Assembly (NCBI GenBank): GCA_902539165.1
Contig: CACBHY010000006.1
Coordinates: 1-61,817 of the forward strand
Direction: 5' to 3'
Length of the DNA: 61,817 nt
Source of the DNA: an uncultured Pelagibacteraceae bacterium
Lineage (GTDB): Bacteria; Pseudomonadota; Alphaproteobacteria; Pelagibacterales; Pelagibacteraceae
Shown here: positions 43,737 to 52,293 of the stretch, piece by piece
Position numbering within the stretch: position 1 is the first letter of the stretch
How the letters are laid out: each line of letters opens with the position of its first letter
Notes under the pieces: generated by a model
Told to the model about the DNA's origin: nothing
Database searches by the model: none
Seen by the model: the letters and a program-made list of their open reading frames with translations, nothing else
Made by a program: the position numbers and the translations under genes

Positions 43737-44126
43737 TTAAATTAGTTTGTTTTTTAATCGAAAAGTATCTTTTTCATAATTTTTACCCCCTCTTAAACCA
43801 TCTGCAAAAGCAAGCATTTTTGATCTAGTTTTAGCCTTAAATGCATGTGCTAGAAATGGTTTATGGGTTATAAGATCATTTTTTTTTACAATTTTTCTAT
43901 TTTTTTTTCCTAGATATTTACCATTTTTGTTTACCTTAGATGTAATCATTAAAAGTTTACCTTCTAATATAAATGAATATTGTATACTTTTTTTATGGAA
44001 ATGGTTTCCTCTTACCGAATTTTTTTCAAAACTCACTAATGAACAATGGTCTCTAGGCTTACCAACAAAAATATCCAAAATAAAACCTCTTTTATCTTTT
44101 TGATTTATTTTTTTTTTTGTTATCAT
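43737..44126 (-). CDS. Cupin sugar-epimerase-like protein (WxcM/FdtA type)
   Basis: A 129-residue single cupin domain: RGFILDIFVGK (about 14-24), VRGNHFHKKSIQYSFILEG (about 39-57) with the His pair of the active site, KNDLITHKPFLAHAF (about 85-99) and ADGLRGGKNYEKDTF. Such proteins are 3,4-ketoisomerases or 3,5-epimerases acting on NDP-4-keto-6-deoxysugars. It overlaps the C-methyltransferase gene by 4 bp, indicating a joint deoxysugar pathway. Confidence 0.75.
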   Translation of the reverse strand: MITKKKINQKDKRGFILDIFVGKPRDHCSLVSFEKNSVRGNHFHKKSIQYSFILEGKLLMITSKVNKNGKYLGKKNRKIVKKNDLITHKPFLAHAFKAKTRSKMLAFADGLRGGKNYEKDTFRLKNKLI

Positions 44127-45289
44127 TTTATGTTTTTAGTAATTTTTGCAATTGATGTATACTTAATTTTTTTAAAATATTTTTTTTTTAAAAGGTATTT
44201 TGTGATATTCCAGGGTAAGATTAATGCTGAAAAATTAGTTGAAAGTTTAGTTTCTTTTTTTATCTTTATACCTGACCCTGGTGTAAATTTATTTATTTTA
44301 TATGATGATCTATCTAAAATAAAATTTATATCTTTATCATTAAATCCACAGCAGTTTAATAAAGTATTACCTTTTGTTGCAGCTCCAATTCCAATCACAG
44401 GACTATTATCTCTAACAAATTTTTTAATTCTTTCTATTATATAGACTGTTTTTTTTTTAAATTCTTTAAACTGGGCAAGTGTTATTTTTCTAAGTTTGAT
44501 CTTTTTAGTTTTTCTTTTTGATGCAAAAACTCTTAAAGATCCAGACATATAGTTTATTTTTCTAATATTATAGATATGAAAACCATTTTTTTTCAAAATT
44601 TTATACATAGAATATTCACTAAAATAATGTCTATGTTCATGATAGATTGTATCAAAACCTACTTTTTCAATTAACGAATTTAAATCTGGAACTTCTAAAA
44701 TTAAATTCCCATTGTCATTTAGTAATTTCTTTGCACCAAACAAGAAATCTTGAATATCATCTACATGGTTAAAAACGTTAGCGCCATATATAATGTCTGC
44801 TTTACCATATTTCTTTAAAATTTTTTTAGAAGTATTGTAATTAAAATAACTTGTAATGGTATTGATGTTCTTTTTCTTAGCTAAATTAGTAATATTTTTT
44901 GCTGGATCAACACCTAGTACTTTAGCTTTTGATGCATTGATTATTTCTTTTAAAAAGGTTCCATCATTACTTCCAGCCTCTATTACAAAGCTACCTTTAT
45001 CAATTTTGAATTTTTTACAAATTTGATTGGCTATTTTTTTAAAGTGCGTTCTTGAGACAATAGAATTATCAGAGGTATAAGAATAATCATATTTTTCATA
45101 TCTTAAGAATTTGGCAATAGGGTAAATGGCTGACATATGCGAACATTTGCAAAATCCTACAACTAAGGGAAATCTTTTTAAATTTATAGATAATTTTTTT
45201 GACTTTAAAAAAGTATCAGCACAAGGTTGATTTCCTAACAACAAATAACTTGAAAATTTTTTATTACAAATTCTACACTTTTTTAACAT
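44123..45289 (-). CDS. NDP-hexose C-methyltransferase-like protein
   Basis: This 388-residue three-part protein is of the TylCIII/NovU type. A zinc-binding N-terminus (Cys5, Cys8 and a later CKC) is followed by a SAM domain with IEAGSNDGTFLKEI (about 86-99) and YGANVFNHVDDIQDFL. The C-terminal domain has VIGIGAATKGNTLLN (about 296-310), DRSSYKINKFTPGSGIKI. These enzymes add a branch methyl to C3 of 4-keto-deoxysugars. It overlaps the upstream epimerase by 17 bp and the cupin gene by 4 bp. Confidence 0.88.
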   Translation of the reverse strand: MLKKCRICNKKFSSYLLLGNQPCADTFLKSKKLSINLKRFPLVVGFCKCSHMSAIYPIAKFLRYEKYDYSYTSDNSIVSRTHFKKIANQICKKFKIDKGSFVIEAGSNDGTFLKEIINASKAKVLGVDPAKNITNLAKKKNINTITSYFNYNTSKKILKKYGKADIIYGANVFNHVDDIQDFLFGAKKLLNDNGNLILEVPDLNSLIEKVGFDTIYHEHRHYFSEYSMYKILKKNGFHIYNIRKINYMSGSLRVFASKRKTKKIKLRKITLAQFKEFKKKTVYIIERIKKFVRDNSPVIGIGAATKGNTLLNCCGFNDKDINFILDRSSYKINKFTPGSGIKIKKETKLSTNFSALILPWNITKYLLKKKYFKKIKYTSIAKITKNIK

Positions 45290-46106
45290 TTAAACTATTT
45301 TTTAAATATAAATTAATTATTTTTAATGAATCGAAATTTCTATAAATATTATTATTATTAATTTCAATTTTATTTATGTTTGGTGTTTTTGATACGAATT
45401 CACATTTAAAATTTTTTTTAAACAATTTAAAATAATATTTATTATATAATTTAACTAGATCACCAATTTTACACAATTTTTGATTACCAAAATCTTTAAC
45501 AAAACTTTTATTTTTTTTTGAATAATTTAATAATACTTTGACAAAATCCTTTACATTTGAATAACCTCTTTTATCATTAATATTACCATTAAATAGATTG
45601 TATTTTTTATTCTTAATAAACATCACTTTAAACAAAATATTATGAAAATGATCAGATTGTTCATAAGAATTGCCAATTAAATTGAATGGTCTCCATATTT
45701 GATAGTTTTTAAACTTATTTTTATTTTCAATCACCAAGTTTTCACATTTTCTTTTATTTGATCCTATTAAATGATTTTTGGAATAATAAACACTTGATGA
45801 AGATAAATATATAATCTTATTAATATCTAAATTATATATAACTTTTTTTAACCATTTATATTCTTGATAAAATTTTTGTTTACTAAAATTTTTTTTCAAT
45901 ATTCTGGGACTTGCAAGAAAAAAACAGTTGTCGATATTTTTATAAGGAAAATATTTAAAATTTCTATTTAAATTAAATTTGAAAAATCCTTTTTTATTTT
46001 TTGAACTACTAATATAAATAAAATTTTTATTATTTTGGTTAACGGTTTTTAAATTTTTTCCAATTAAACCAGAGCCACCAAAGACTAAATTTACTCTGGG
46101 ACTCAT
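45273..46106 (-). CDS. NAD-dependent epimerase-like SDR lacking the catalytic Tyr
   Basis: The 277 residues have the nucleotide loop VFGGSGLIGKNL (about 8-19) and IIYLSSSSVYYSK (about 96-108). The usual Y-x3-K is replaced by a stretch reading IGSNKRKCENLV, with Lys kept but no Tyr four residues before it. It may be a degenerate or atypical NDP-sugar enzyme, or a binding protein. Very Asn/Lys-rich. The start shares bases with the end of the 65-codon remnant upstream. Confidence 0.65.
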   Translation of the reverse strand: MSPRVNLVFGGSGLIGKNLKTVNQNNKNFIYISSSKNKKGFFKFNLNRNFKYFPYKNIDNCFFLASPRILKKNFSKQKFYQEYKWLKKVIYNLDINKIIYLSSSSVYYSKNHLIGSNKRKCENLVIENKNKFKNYQIWRPFNLIGNSYEQSDHFHNILFKVMFIKNKKYNLFNGNINDKRGYSNVKDFVKVLLNYSKKNKSFVKDFGNQKLCKIGDLVKLYNKYYFKLFKKNFKCEFVSKTPNINKIEINNNNIYRNFDSLKIINLYLKNSLNVKKV

Positions 46107-46303
46107 TATCTTAAATTTTGAATATTATTTTTTTTATACCAATTAAAAGTTTTATCAAAACTGTCATAAAAATTTGTTATTTTTAAATCATATTTTTTTC
46201 TAAAAGTTTTATTTTTTATTAAGCTATAGGAAATATATTTTACTAAATTTAATACTCCATGGGACGGATACATTCCTGATGTAATCACAACAAGTTTTTT
46301 CAT
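46106..46303 (-). pseudogene. Short epimerase-related remnant (65 codons)
   Basis: The last part, KTFRKKYDLKITNFYDS then FDKTFNWYKKNNI, resembles the C-terminal end of sugar epimerases, and the DNA around 46115-46170 closely parallels the 3' end of the UDP-glucuronate-epimerase-like gene at 46845-46900. The first 35 or so residues (MKKLVVITSGMYPSHG onward) are not recognised. It is most simply a deletion remnant left between two intact genes; a real small protein cannot be excluded. Confidence 0.5.
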
Positions 46304-46307
46304 GAAA

Positions 46308-46814
46308 TTATTTTATTCTTTTTTTTATCATTTTAACTGGATTGCCCGCATAAACAGTCCATGATTTTAAATCATCTTTTACAAATGATAATGCTCCTAC
46401 AGTTGCACCTGTGTTAATTTTACATCTGCCAATAACAACAGAATTTGAACCAATTATAACTTTATCAAAAATCTTAACAGAAACTTTATTTGTTTTATTA
46501 AATTTTCTTCCATCTAAATAATCATTAATTTTTGAGTAAATTTTAACACCTTGAGAAATATTTACGTTATTTTTAATAATAATTCCACCGGCACAACCTA
46601 AATAGCTTTGTCCTCCAATATGAACATTAGATCCAATTTCTAAGAAACCATCTTGAGCTGAAATTATTGTGTAATCATCTATTCTAACATTATTACCAAT
46701 CTTAATTTTTTTAGCTCCTATGATTGTTACATTTGAAGATATTTTTACTTTTTTTCCTAAAAATCTGAGGTTAAGATTTTTTAATTCTTTATTATTTAAA
46801 CAATCATCATTCAT
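46308..46814 (-). CDS. Hexapeptide-repeat sugar acyltransferase
   Basis: A 168-residue left-handed beta-helix protein: repeats such as VTIIGAKKIKIGNNVRIDDYTII (split, about 28-50), EIGSNVHIGGQSYLG, GIIIKNNVNISQGVKIYS and VIIGSNSVVIGRC, ending with the typical SFVKDDLKSWTVYAGNPVKMIKKR. It probably acetylates a sugar nucleotide or glycan using acetyl-CoA. Neighbours are the remnant downstream and an epimerase upstream (21 bp). Confidence 0.85.
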   Translation of the reverse strand: MNDDCLNNKELKNLNLRFLGKKVKISSNVTIIGAKKIKIGNNVRIDDYTIISAQDGFLEIGSNVHIGGQSYLGCAGGIIIKNNVNISQGVKIYSKINDYLDGRKFNKTNKVSVKIFDKVIIGSNSVVIGRCKINTGATVGALSFVKDDLKSWTVYAGNPVKMIKKRIK

Positions 46815-46835
46815 ATTTTTATTTATTCATAGCAT

Positions 46836-47789
46836 TTACAATTTATGGATTTTATTTTTTTTATACCAATCAAAAGTTTGATAAAGTTTTTTATAAAAAT
46901 CTGAATAATTCAGTTTTTTAATACATTTTTTTAATTTCTTATTACAACCATGAGTTTTTAGAATATCTGCCTTATGCATCTCAACTAATTTAATCTTTAA
47001 ATTAAATTTTTTTTTAAAATTTTTAACTACATCATAAATATTTATCGGGTTATTAGAACAGATATTAAAAACTTCGTGTTTATTAAATTTTTTTTTAATT
47101 AATTTTTCAACCGATTCAACCGCATCTCCAACATATGTAAAATCTCTTAAATGATTTCCATAATTATTTAAATAAAAAACATCTTTTGTGAGGTGTGCTT
47201 TAAATAACTTTAACATAAACATATCTGGTCTACCCCACTCACCAAAAATTGTAAAGAATCTTAAACCAATGAATTTGATATTACAAATTTGCTGATGCAT
47301 TTCAGCTAATTCTTCATTTAATTTTTTACTTATTGCGTAAATGTTTTTAGGATTTAATTTTTCTTTTTCTTTTAATGGAAAATTTGTACTTTCACCGTAC
47401 ACAGAACTTGAAGATGCATATAAAAATTTTTTAATTTTATTTTTTTTTGCTACTTTAAGTAAATTAATAAATCCCAAAACATTAACATCTATATATTTTG
47501 TTGGATTTTCTAACGAATATCTTACTCCAGCTTGTGCCGCTAAATTTACAATTACATCAATATTGATACTATCAAAATAGAGCTCTAGTTTTTTTTTATT
47601 TACTATATCTAAATCTTTAAATATAAATTTTTTATCTTTTTTTAATATACTCAATCTTTTTTTTTTTAAAGGAATAGAATAATAATCATCAAAATTATCT
47701 ATCCCGTATACATCATAATTTTTTTTCAAAAGATACTTTGCTAAATTAAAACCAATAAATCCTGCGGCACCAGTAATTAAAATTTTCAT
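46836..47789 (-). CDS. UDP-glucuronate 4-epimerase-like protein
   Basis: The 317 residues include GAAGFIGFNLAKYLL (about 7-21), YGIDNFDDYYSIPLKKKRL (about 29-47), AAQAGVRYSLENP (about 84-96), YASSSSVYGES, catalytic YAISK (Tyr about 151) and LRFFTIFGEWGRPDM (about 177-191). The D-x-YY and RFFTxxGxWGRPDM motifs fit the UDP-GlcA 4-epimerase group, producing UDP-galacturonate. It overlaps the upstream GT2 by 4 bp. Confidence 0.9.
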   Translation of the reverse strand: MKILITGAAGFIGFNLAKYLLKKNYDVYGIDNFDDYYSIPLKKKRLSILKKDKKFIFKDLDIVNKKKLELYFDSINIDVIVNLAAQAGVRYSLENPTKYIDVNVLGFINLLKVAKKNKIKKFLYASSSSVYGESTNFPLKEKEKLNPKNIYAISKKLNEELAEMHQQICNIKFIGLRFFTIFGEWGRPDMFMLKLFKAHLTKDVFYLNNYGNHLRDFTYVGDAVESVEKLIKKKFNKHEVFNICSNNPINIYDVVKNFKKKFNLKIKLVEMHKADILKTHGCNKKLKKCIKKLNYSDFYKKLYQTFDWYKKNKIHKL

Positions 47790-48610
47790 AATTTTTTTAT
47801 ATTTTTTAAAAATTTATAAATAAAGATAAATAAGACTAAAATTTTATTTTGACCATTATCTAACCTAATTCTGATTTCCTCAATAAAATGATCAAAAAAA
47901 TTTATCCGGCTTGAAAAACCACCTCTTCTAAAAATACCAAATAATTCATTTTTTTTTGTTCCCAATCCATTTAATTTTTTTTTAACAATCATTCTAAAAA
48001 AGTAATCATAATCAGCTGAGTACTTATATTTTAAATTATATAAACCAACTTTCTTTGCAGCTTCATTTTTAATAAAAAATCCAGTTGAATGACTTGAATA
48101 AAATGCCCAACTCCAATGAATTTTGTAAGGTTTATACCCGTGTAAAATTCCCCAATGTTTTTTCACTGATCCAAAAAAAAAATCTTTAGAGGGATTATTT
48201 TTTATGTAAAGAATTAATATTTCAAGTGCATTCTCTGTATAAACGTCATCAGAATTTAAAAAACCTAAATAGTCACCTTTTGCAAGCTTCATTCCATTGT
48301 TAAAAGCATCATAAATTCCATAATCCTTTTTAGAGCACCAATAATCAATTTTATCCTCGTATTTTTTTATAACATCTAGTGTTTTATCAGTTGAGCCGCC
48401 GTCTAGAATTATATGTTCAAAATTTTTGTATTTTTGATTATGAAGACTTTTAATGCATTCCTCTAAATAACTTTCATTATTATAAACTGCCGTAATAATA
48501 GTAATTAAAGGTTTATTATTTTCAGAACTTTTAAAAATTTTTTTTGTTCTCAATCCTCCTTCTTGTGTGACTCCAGAAAGCATTTCGATTGATTCAAATT
48601 TTTCATTCAT
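47786..48610 (-). CDS. Family 2 glycosyltransferase
   Basis: The 274 residues are a typical GT2 with ITIITAVYNNESYLEECIKS (about 36-55), LDGGSTDKTLDVI (about 70-82), YGIYDAFNNGMKLAKGDYL and FLNSDDVY (about 117-124). The N-terminal 30 residues (EMLSGVTQEGGLRTKK) precede the fold as in relatives of WcaA. It is the first gene of the minus-strand run that ends with the acyltransferase at 41681. Confidence 0.87.
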   Translation of the reverse strand: MNEKFESIEMLSGVTQEGGLRTKKIFKSSENNKPLITIITAVYNNESYLEECIKSLHNQKYKNFEHIILDGGSTDKTLDVIKKYEDKIDYWCSKKDYGIYDAFNNGMKLAKGDYLGFLNSDDVYTENALEILILYIKNNPSKDFFFGSVKKHWGILHGYKPYKIHWSWAFYSSHSTGFFIKNEAAKKVGLYNLKYKYSADYDYFFRMIVKKKLNGLGTKKNELFGIFRRGGFSSRINFFDHFIEEIRIRLDNGQNKILVLFIFIYKFLKNIKKL

Positions 48611-48854
48611 TTTTTATTTCTTATTGCTTAAAAGGTTGTAAATAACATCTGCATACTTATACTATAGAACCATTTTATTTTTCTTTTGATTTTTAAAGTT
48701 TTTCTTAATTAATAAATTTTTAATAGTTATATCTGCTATATTTTATTATACAATATTGGTGATTATATTTTTACTAGAAATTGCTTTCTTTTTGACTAAA
48801 TTCTAATACATATATAAATCATTTTTTATTTACATTATTTCACAATTTATTTTT
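48611..48854. other. Divergent intergenic region with promoter-like elements
   Basis: This 244-bp, very A/T-rich gap separates divergent genes. On the plus strand TTGACT (48792-48797) and TATAAA (48813-48818) are spaced by 15 nt, about 36 bp before the ATG at 48855. On the minus strand a perfect TATAAT occurs at 48750-48745 without a good -35. I saw no small gene, repeat or RNA here. Confidence 0.45.
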
Positions 48855-50474
48855 ATGGTAAATTACTTTATTACACAGCTAAAATATTTAGTAATCTATA
48901 TAAAGTTAAAAAATAAAATTAAAAAAAAAAGCCTTGATAATAATTATTCGAAAAAAATCATACTTTGTGAACTTAATAATTTTTCTAGTTTTCAAATACC
49001 AATATTTTATTTTTTAAATTATTTTTTACACTTTTTCCCATATGAAATAAGAGGTTACTATAATTATTCCGTAATTAAACATTCAATTGAGGAAAATTAT
49101 TTTATATTTTTTTTAAGGAAATATGTATTAAATATTATAATAAAAAAAATTTATAAACTTTTTAATGTTAAAAATTTTATATACCCTAGAAAAGTCTACG
49201 ATCAAACAAAAGTCAAAAAATATCATAATAAAATAGTTAATTTGAAATCAAAAAAAAAATTAACAAATTTTAAAATACAAGATATCTTAATCGGAGATTT
49301 AATTTATGATACATATTGTAAAAAATTTGGCGAACCGACTTTAAATTTTGATGATAAGAGATTTTCAAAATTAGTTAGAGAGTCTATTAATCAATTTTAT
49401 TTTTGGTTAGAATATTTTAAAAATAACCAAAATATTAAAAAGGTTATTAGTTCACATGCTGTATATTCATACGGAATTATATTAAGAATTGCATTAAAAT
49501 TTAATACAGAAGTTTACTTAATAAGTTTAGATAGAATTAAGAAATTAAATAAAAGGTTTCCTTTTGAAGTCCATCATAAAGATTATGATTTAAATAAATT
49601 TAATAAATTAGATTTAAAAAAAAGAAAAAAAATATATTTAAGAGGAAAGTATATATTAGATAGTGTGCTTAAAGGAAATGAAAAGTCTTTTAATATTGTT
49701 TCCACTCTTAAAAAAAATTCTTTCCTTAAAAATAATCAAAAATCAATGATAAAAAAAAATAATAAAATTAAAATATTAATTTCTCCTCATGATTTCTACG
49801 ATGCTCCACACTGTTGGGGGGATCATGTTTTATTTTCAGATTATTATGAATGGCTCAAATATATTTATGATTTATCTATAAAAACAAATTACGATTGGTA
49901 TATTAAAACTCATCCTGATTTAGTTGGTAAACTTGGTGTATATCAAAGAAAATCAAGAGTTATTATAGATGAAATGTTTAATAATCAAAAAAATGTAACT
50001 ATTCTGCCCCCAAATTATTCAAATTATCGAATTGTGAAAGATAAAATTGATTTTATTATTACCTGTCATGGAAGTGTAGCCTATGAATTTCCTTATTTTA
50101 AAATTCCCACAATTACTTGTTCAGAATCAAATCCATTTATTAATTGTAAATTTAATATACATGCAAAAAGTAAAAATCATTTAAAATATATTATTTTTAA
50201 TTTAAAAAAATTTAAAAAAAATTCATCAATTAAAAAAGAGGAAATATATAAATATTTTGCAAATAGATTTGTTTTTTATAACACTAATAATTGGTTATTT
50301 AATTTTCTTGAATATGCAAACTATTTAAAAGGATGGTATAGAAGAGACGGACCTGAGCTGTATGATTATTGGTTAAAAAATTATGAAAAAATGAATACAA
50401 AAAAAATTAATTTAACTATTGATAAATATATTAAATCTGGAGATATTTTAATGAATAAGGAACATTTAAACTAA
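48855..50474 (+). CDS. Capsule-synthesis-like putative GT-B glycosyltransferase
   Basis: In this 539-residue protein, the C-terminal half (about 290-480) has ILISPHDFYDAPHCWGDHVLF (split), NYDWYIKTHPDLVG (about 350-363), FIITCHGSVAYEFPYFKIPTI (split, about 400-420), a layout like capsule synthesis/KpsS or polyol-phosphate transferase C-domains. The first 250 residues are not recognised; there is no signal peptide. It starts a plus-strand pair with the aminotransferase gene 2 bp downstream. Confidence 0.6.
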   Translation: MVNYFITQLKYLVIYIKLKNKIKKKSLDNNYSKKIILCELNNFSSFQIPIFYFLNYFLHFFPYEIRGYYNYSVIKHSIEENYFIFFLRKYVLNIIIKKIYKLFNVKNFIYPRKVYDQTKVKKYHNKIVNLKSKKKLTNFKIQDILIGDLIYDTYCKKFGEPTLNFDDKRFSKLVRESINQFYFWLEYFKNNQNIKKVISSHAVYSYGIILRIALKFNTEVYLISLDRIKKLNKRFPFEVHHKDYDLNKFNKLDLKKRKKIYLRGKYILDSVLKGNEKSFNIVSTLKKNSFLKNNQKSMIKKNNKIKILISPHDFYDAPHCWGDHVLFSDYYEWLKYIYDLSIKTNYDWYIKTHPDLVGKLGVYQRKSRVIIDEMFNNQKNVTILPPNYSNYRIVKDKIDFIITCHGSVAYEFPYFKIPTITCSESNPFINCKFNIHAKSKNHLKYIIFNLKKFKKNSSIKKEEIYKYFANRFVFYNTNNWLFNFLEYANYLKGWYRRDGPELYDYWLKNYEKMNTKKINLTIDKYIKSGDILMNKEHLN

Positions 50475-50476
50475 TT

Positions 50477-51583
50477 ATGAAACCAATACCTTTATATTCT
50501 CCTAAAATTGGCAATGTAGAAAAGAGGAATGTTACAAATTGTTTAAATGAAAAATGGATATCATCGAAAGGAAAATTTATAAAATTATTTGAGAATGAAT
50601 TTAAGAAATTTACAAACATAAGGCACTGTACTACAACAGTGAATGGGACAGCAGCTTTACATTTATGTCTTTTAGCACTTGATATTAAAGAAAACGACGA
50701 AATAATTGTTCCAACATTTACTTATATTGCATCTGTAAACTGTATAAAATATGTTGGGGGAAAACCGGTATTTGTGGACTCAGATTTTAGCACAATGCAA
50801 ATATCAATAAATGATATAGAAAAAAAAATATCAAAAAAAACTAAAGCCATCATAGTGCCTCACCTTTATGGCTATTCATGCGATCTTTCAAAACTTCTTA
50901 AATTAAAAAAAAAATACAATGTATACCTTGTTGAGGATTGCGCCGAAGCTCTGGGTTCTTTTTATAAAAAAAAACATCTGGGAAATTTTGGTGACATTTG
51001 TGCTTTTAGTTTTTTTGGAAGTAAAACTATCTCGACGGGAGAAGGGGGTATGGTATGCTCTAATAACAAGTTCTTAATAAGAAAAGTTATTAATTTTAAA
51101 GGTCAAGGTTTAAATGTTACAAATAAAAAAAAATATTACTGGCATAATGTTATTGGTTACAATTACAGAATGACAAATATTTGTGCATCAATAGGATACG
51201 CCCAAATTAAAAGAATATCAAAAATATTAAAAAAGAAAAAATTTATATTTAATTTTTACAAAAAAAATTTAAATTCTAAATATGTGAAATTTCCTTCTGA
51301 AGTAATTGGGCTTAATAACTGCTATTGGCTGGTTGTAATTTTTTTTCAATCCAAAAAAATAAATCAAATTATTAATAAAACACTCTATAAAAATAAAATT
51401 GAGACACGGCCTACATTTTATCCTATTCACACTATGCCAATGTATAAAAAAAAAAACAATTTTAAAAACGCAATTCAACTAAATAACCTAGGCTTGTGTT
51501 TGCCGAGTTATCCTGACTTAGAAAACAAACAATTAAAAAAAATATGTAAAATAATTAATGACTATTTTAAAAAATTTAAATAA
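50477..51583 (+). CDS. DegT-family sugar aminotransferase, perosamine-synthase-like
   Basis: This PLP enzyme converts a 4-keto sugar nucleotide to the 4-amino sugar. The 368 residues contain EKWISSKGKFIKLFEN (about 29-44), TVNGTAALHLCLLAL (about 54-68), PTFTYIASVNCIKYVGGKPVFV, the VEDCAEALGS Asp motif (about 152-161) and FFGSKTISTGEGGM with the PLP Lys (about 184). The WISSKG start resembles GDP-perosamine synthases (Per/RfbE), which use the gmd product. The substrate is inferred. Confidence 0.85.
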   Translation: MKPIPLYSPKIGNVEKRNVTNCLNEKWISSKGKFIKLFENEFKKFTNIRHCTTTVNGTAALHLCLLALDIKENDEIIVPTFTYIASVNCIKYVGGKPVFVDSDFSTMQISINDIEKKISKKTKAIIVPHLYGYSCDLSKLLKLKKKYNVYLVEDCAEALGSFYKKKHLGNFGDICAFSFFGSKTISTGEGGMVCSNNKFLIRKVINFKGQGLNVTNKKKYYWHNVIGYNYRMTNICASIGYAQIKRISKILKKKKFIFNFYKKNLNSKYVKFPSEVIGLNNCYWLVVIFFQSKKINQIINKTLYKNKIETRPTFYPIHTMPMYKKKNNFKNAIQLNNLGLCLPSYPDLENKQLKKICKIINDYFKKFK

Positions 51584-51584
51584 T

Positions 51585-52293
51585 TCTAAATTTATTATAG
51601 TGAATTCAAAAATACAAAAAAGAGTCTTAAAAATATTTATTCAAGAAATTTAGTAGGAAAAAAAATTTACTCAATACCCTTTGCGCCAAATATTGATTTG
51701 AATAACTTTAAATTCAGAAAAAACTTAAAAAAAATTTATGGTATAAAAAAAAATATTTTATTGTTTGTAACCAGCTGTAGGTACATAAAAATCATAAATT
51801 TGTTATAAAAGCATTCCATAAATACTGCAAAAAAGAAGGGAAAAATGACCTAATATTTACTGGGAATACCTATGATAGGAGGATGCCAAATTACTTTGAT
51901 GAAATATTAGAACTTATCAATAAATTAAACCTCAATGATAGAGTAAAAATTTTAGGAAATATTTTTAAAGAAGATCAATTGTTTCTTATGAAAAATTCTG
52001 AGGTTTTAATTCAAGCAAGTTTATTTGAAGGAGGTCCTGGAGGTGGATCTTCTTACGAGGCGATGAGTTTAAATGTTCCAATTTTTGCATCAAATATTAA
52101 AGTAAATTTAGAAATGGGTAAAAGAGAAAACTTGAGATATTTTGATCCTTACAAAGTTGATAAATTAACCTATTTAATGCTCAATCATAAATTTAAAACA
52201 AAAAAATATAATTTGAGAGAAATAAAAAAAAATTCAGAAATACAGAGAAAAAAATTAACTATTTTTTTTAATAGAATATTTTCAACTTTTTAA
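51585..52293 (+). pseudogene. Broken family 4 glycosyltransferase
   Basis: Pieces of one GT4 protein lie in different frames: FIIVNSKIQKRVLKI (from about 51591), then VGKKIYSIPFAPNID (about 51653-51700), then after TAG at 51778-51780 HKNHKFVIKAFHKYCKKEG and KNDLIFTGN. The rest is open from 51784 to 52293 with FEGGPGGGSSYEAMSLNVP. They align in order with the intact gene at 56347-57564. At least two frameshifts and one stop (TGG to TAG at a conserved Trp) are present and the N-terminus is missing. Confidence 0.85.

Noticed and set aside
44046..44444. 132-codon plus-strand frame overlapping the cupin and C-methyltransferase genes
   Set aside because: It is opposite two genes with clear motifs and has no recognisable feature.
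51883..52293. Stand-alone 136-residue glycosyltransferase
   Set aside because: It is the 3' portion of a broken GT4 gene; upstream pieces continue in other frames.
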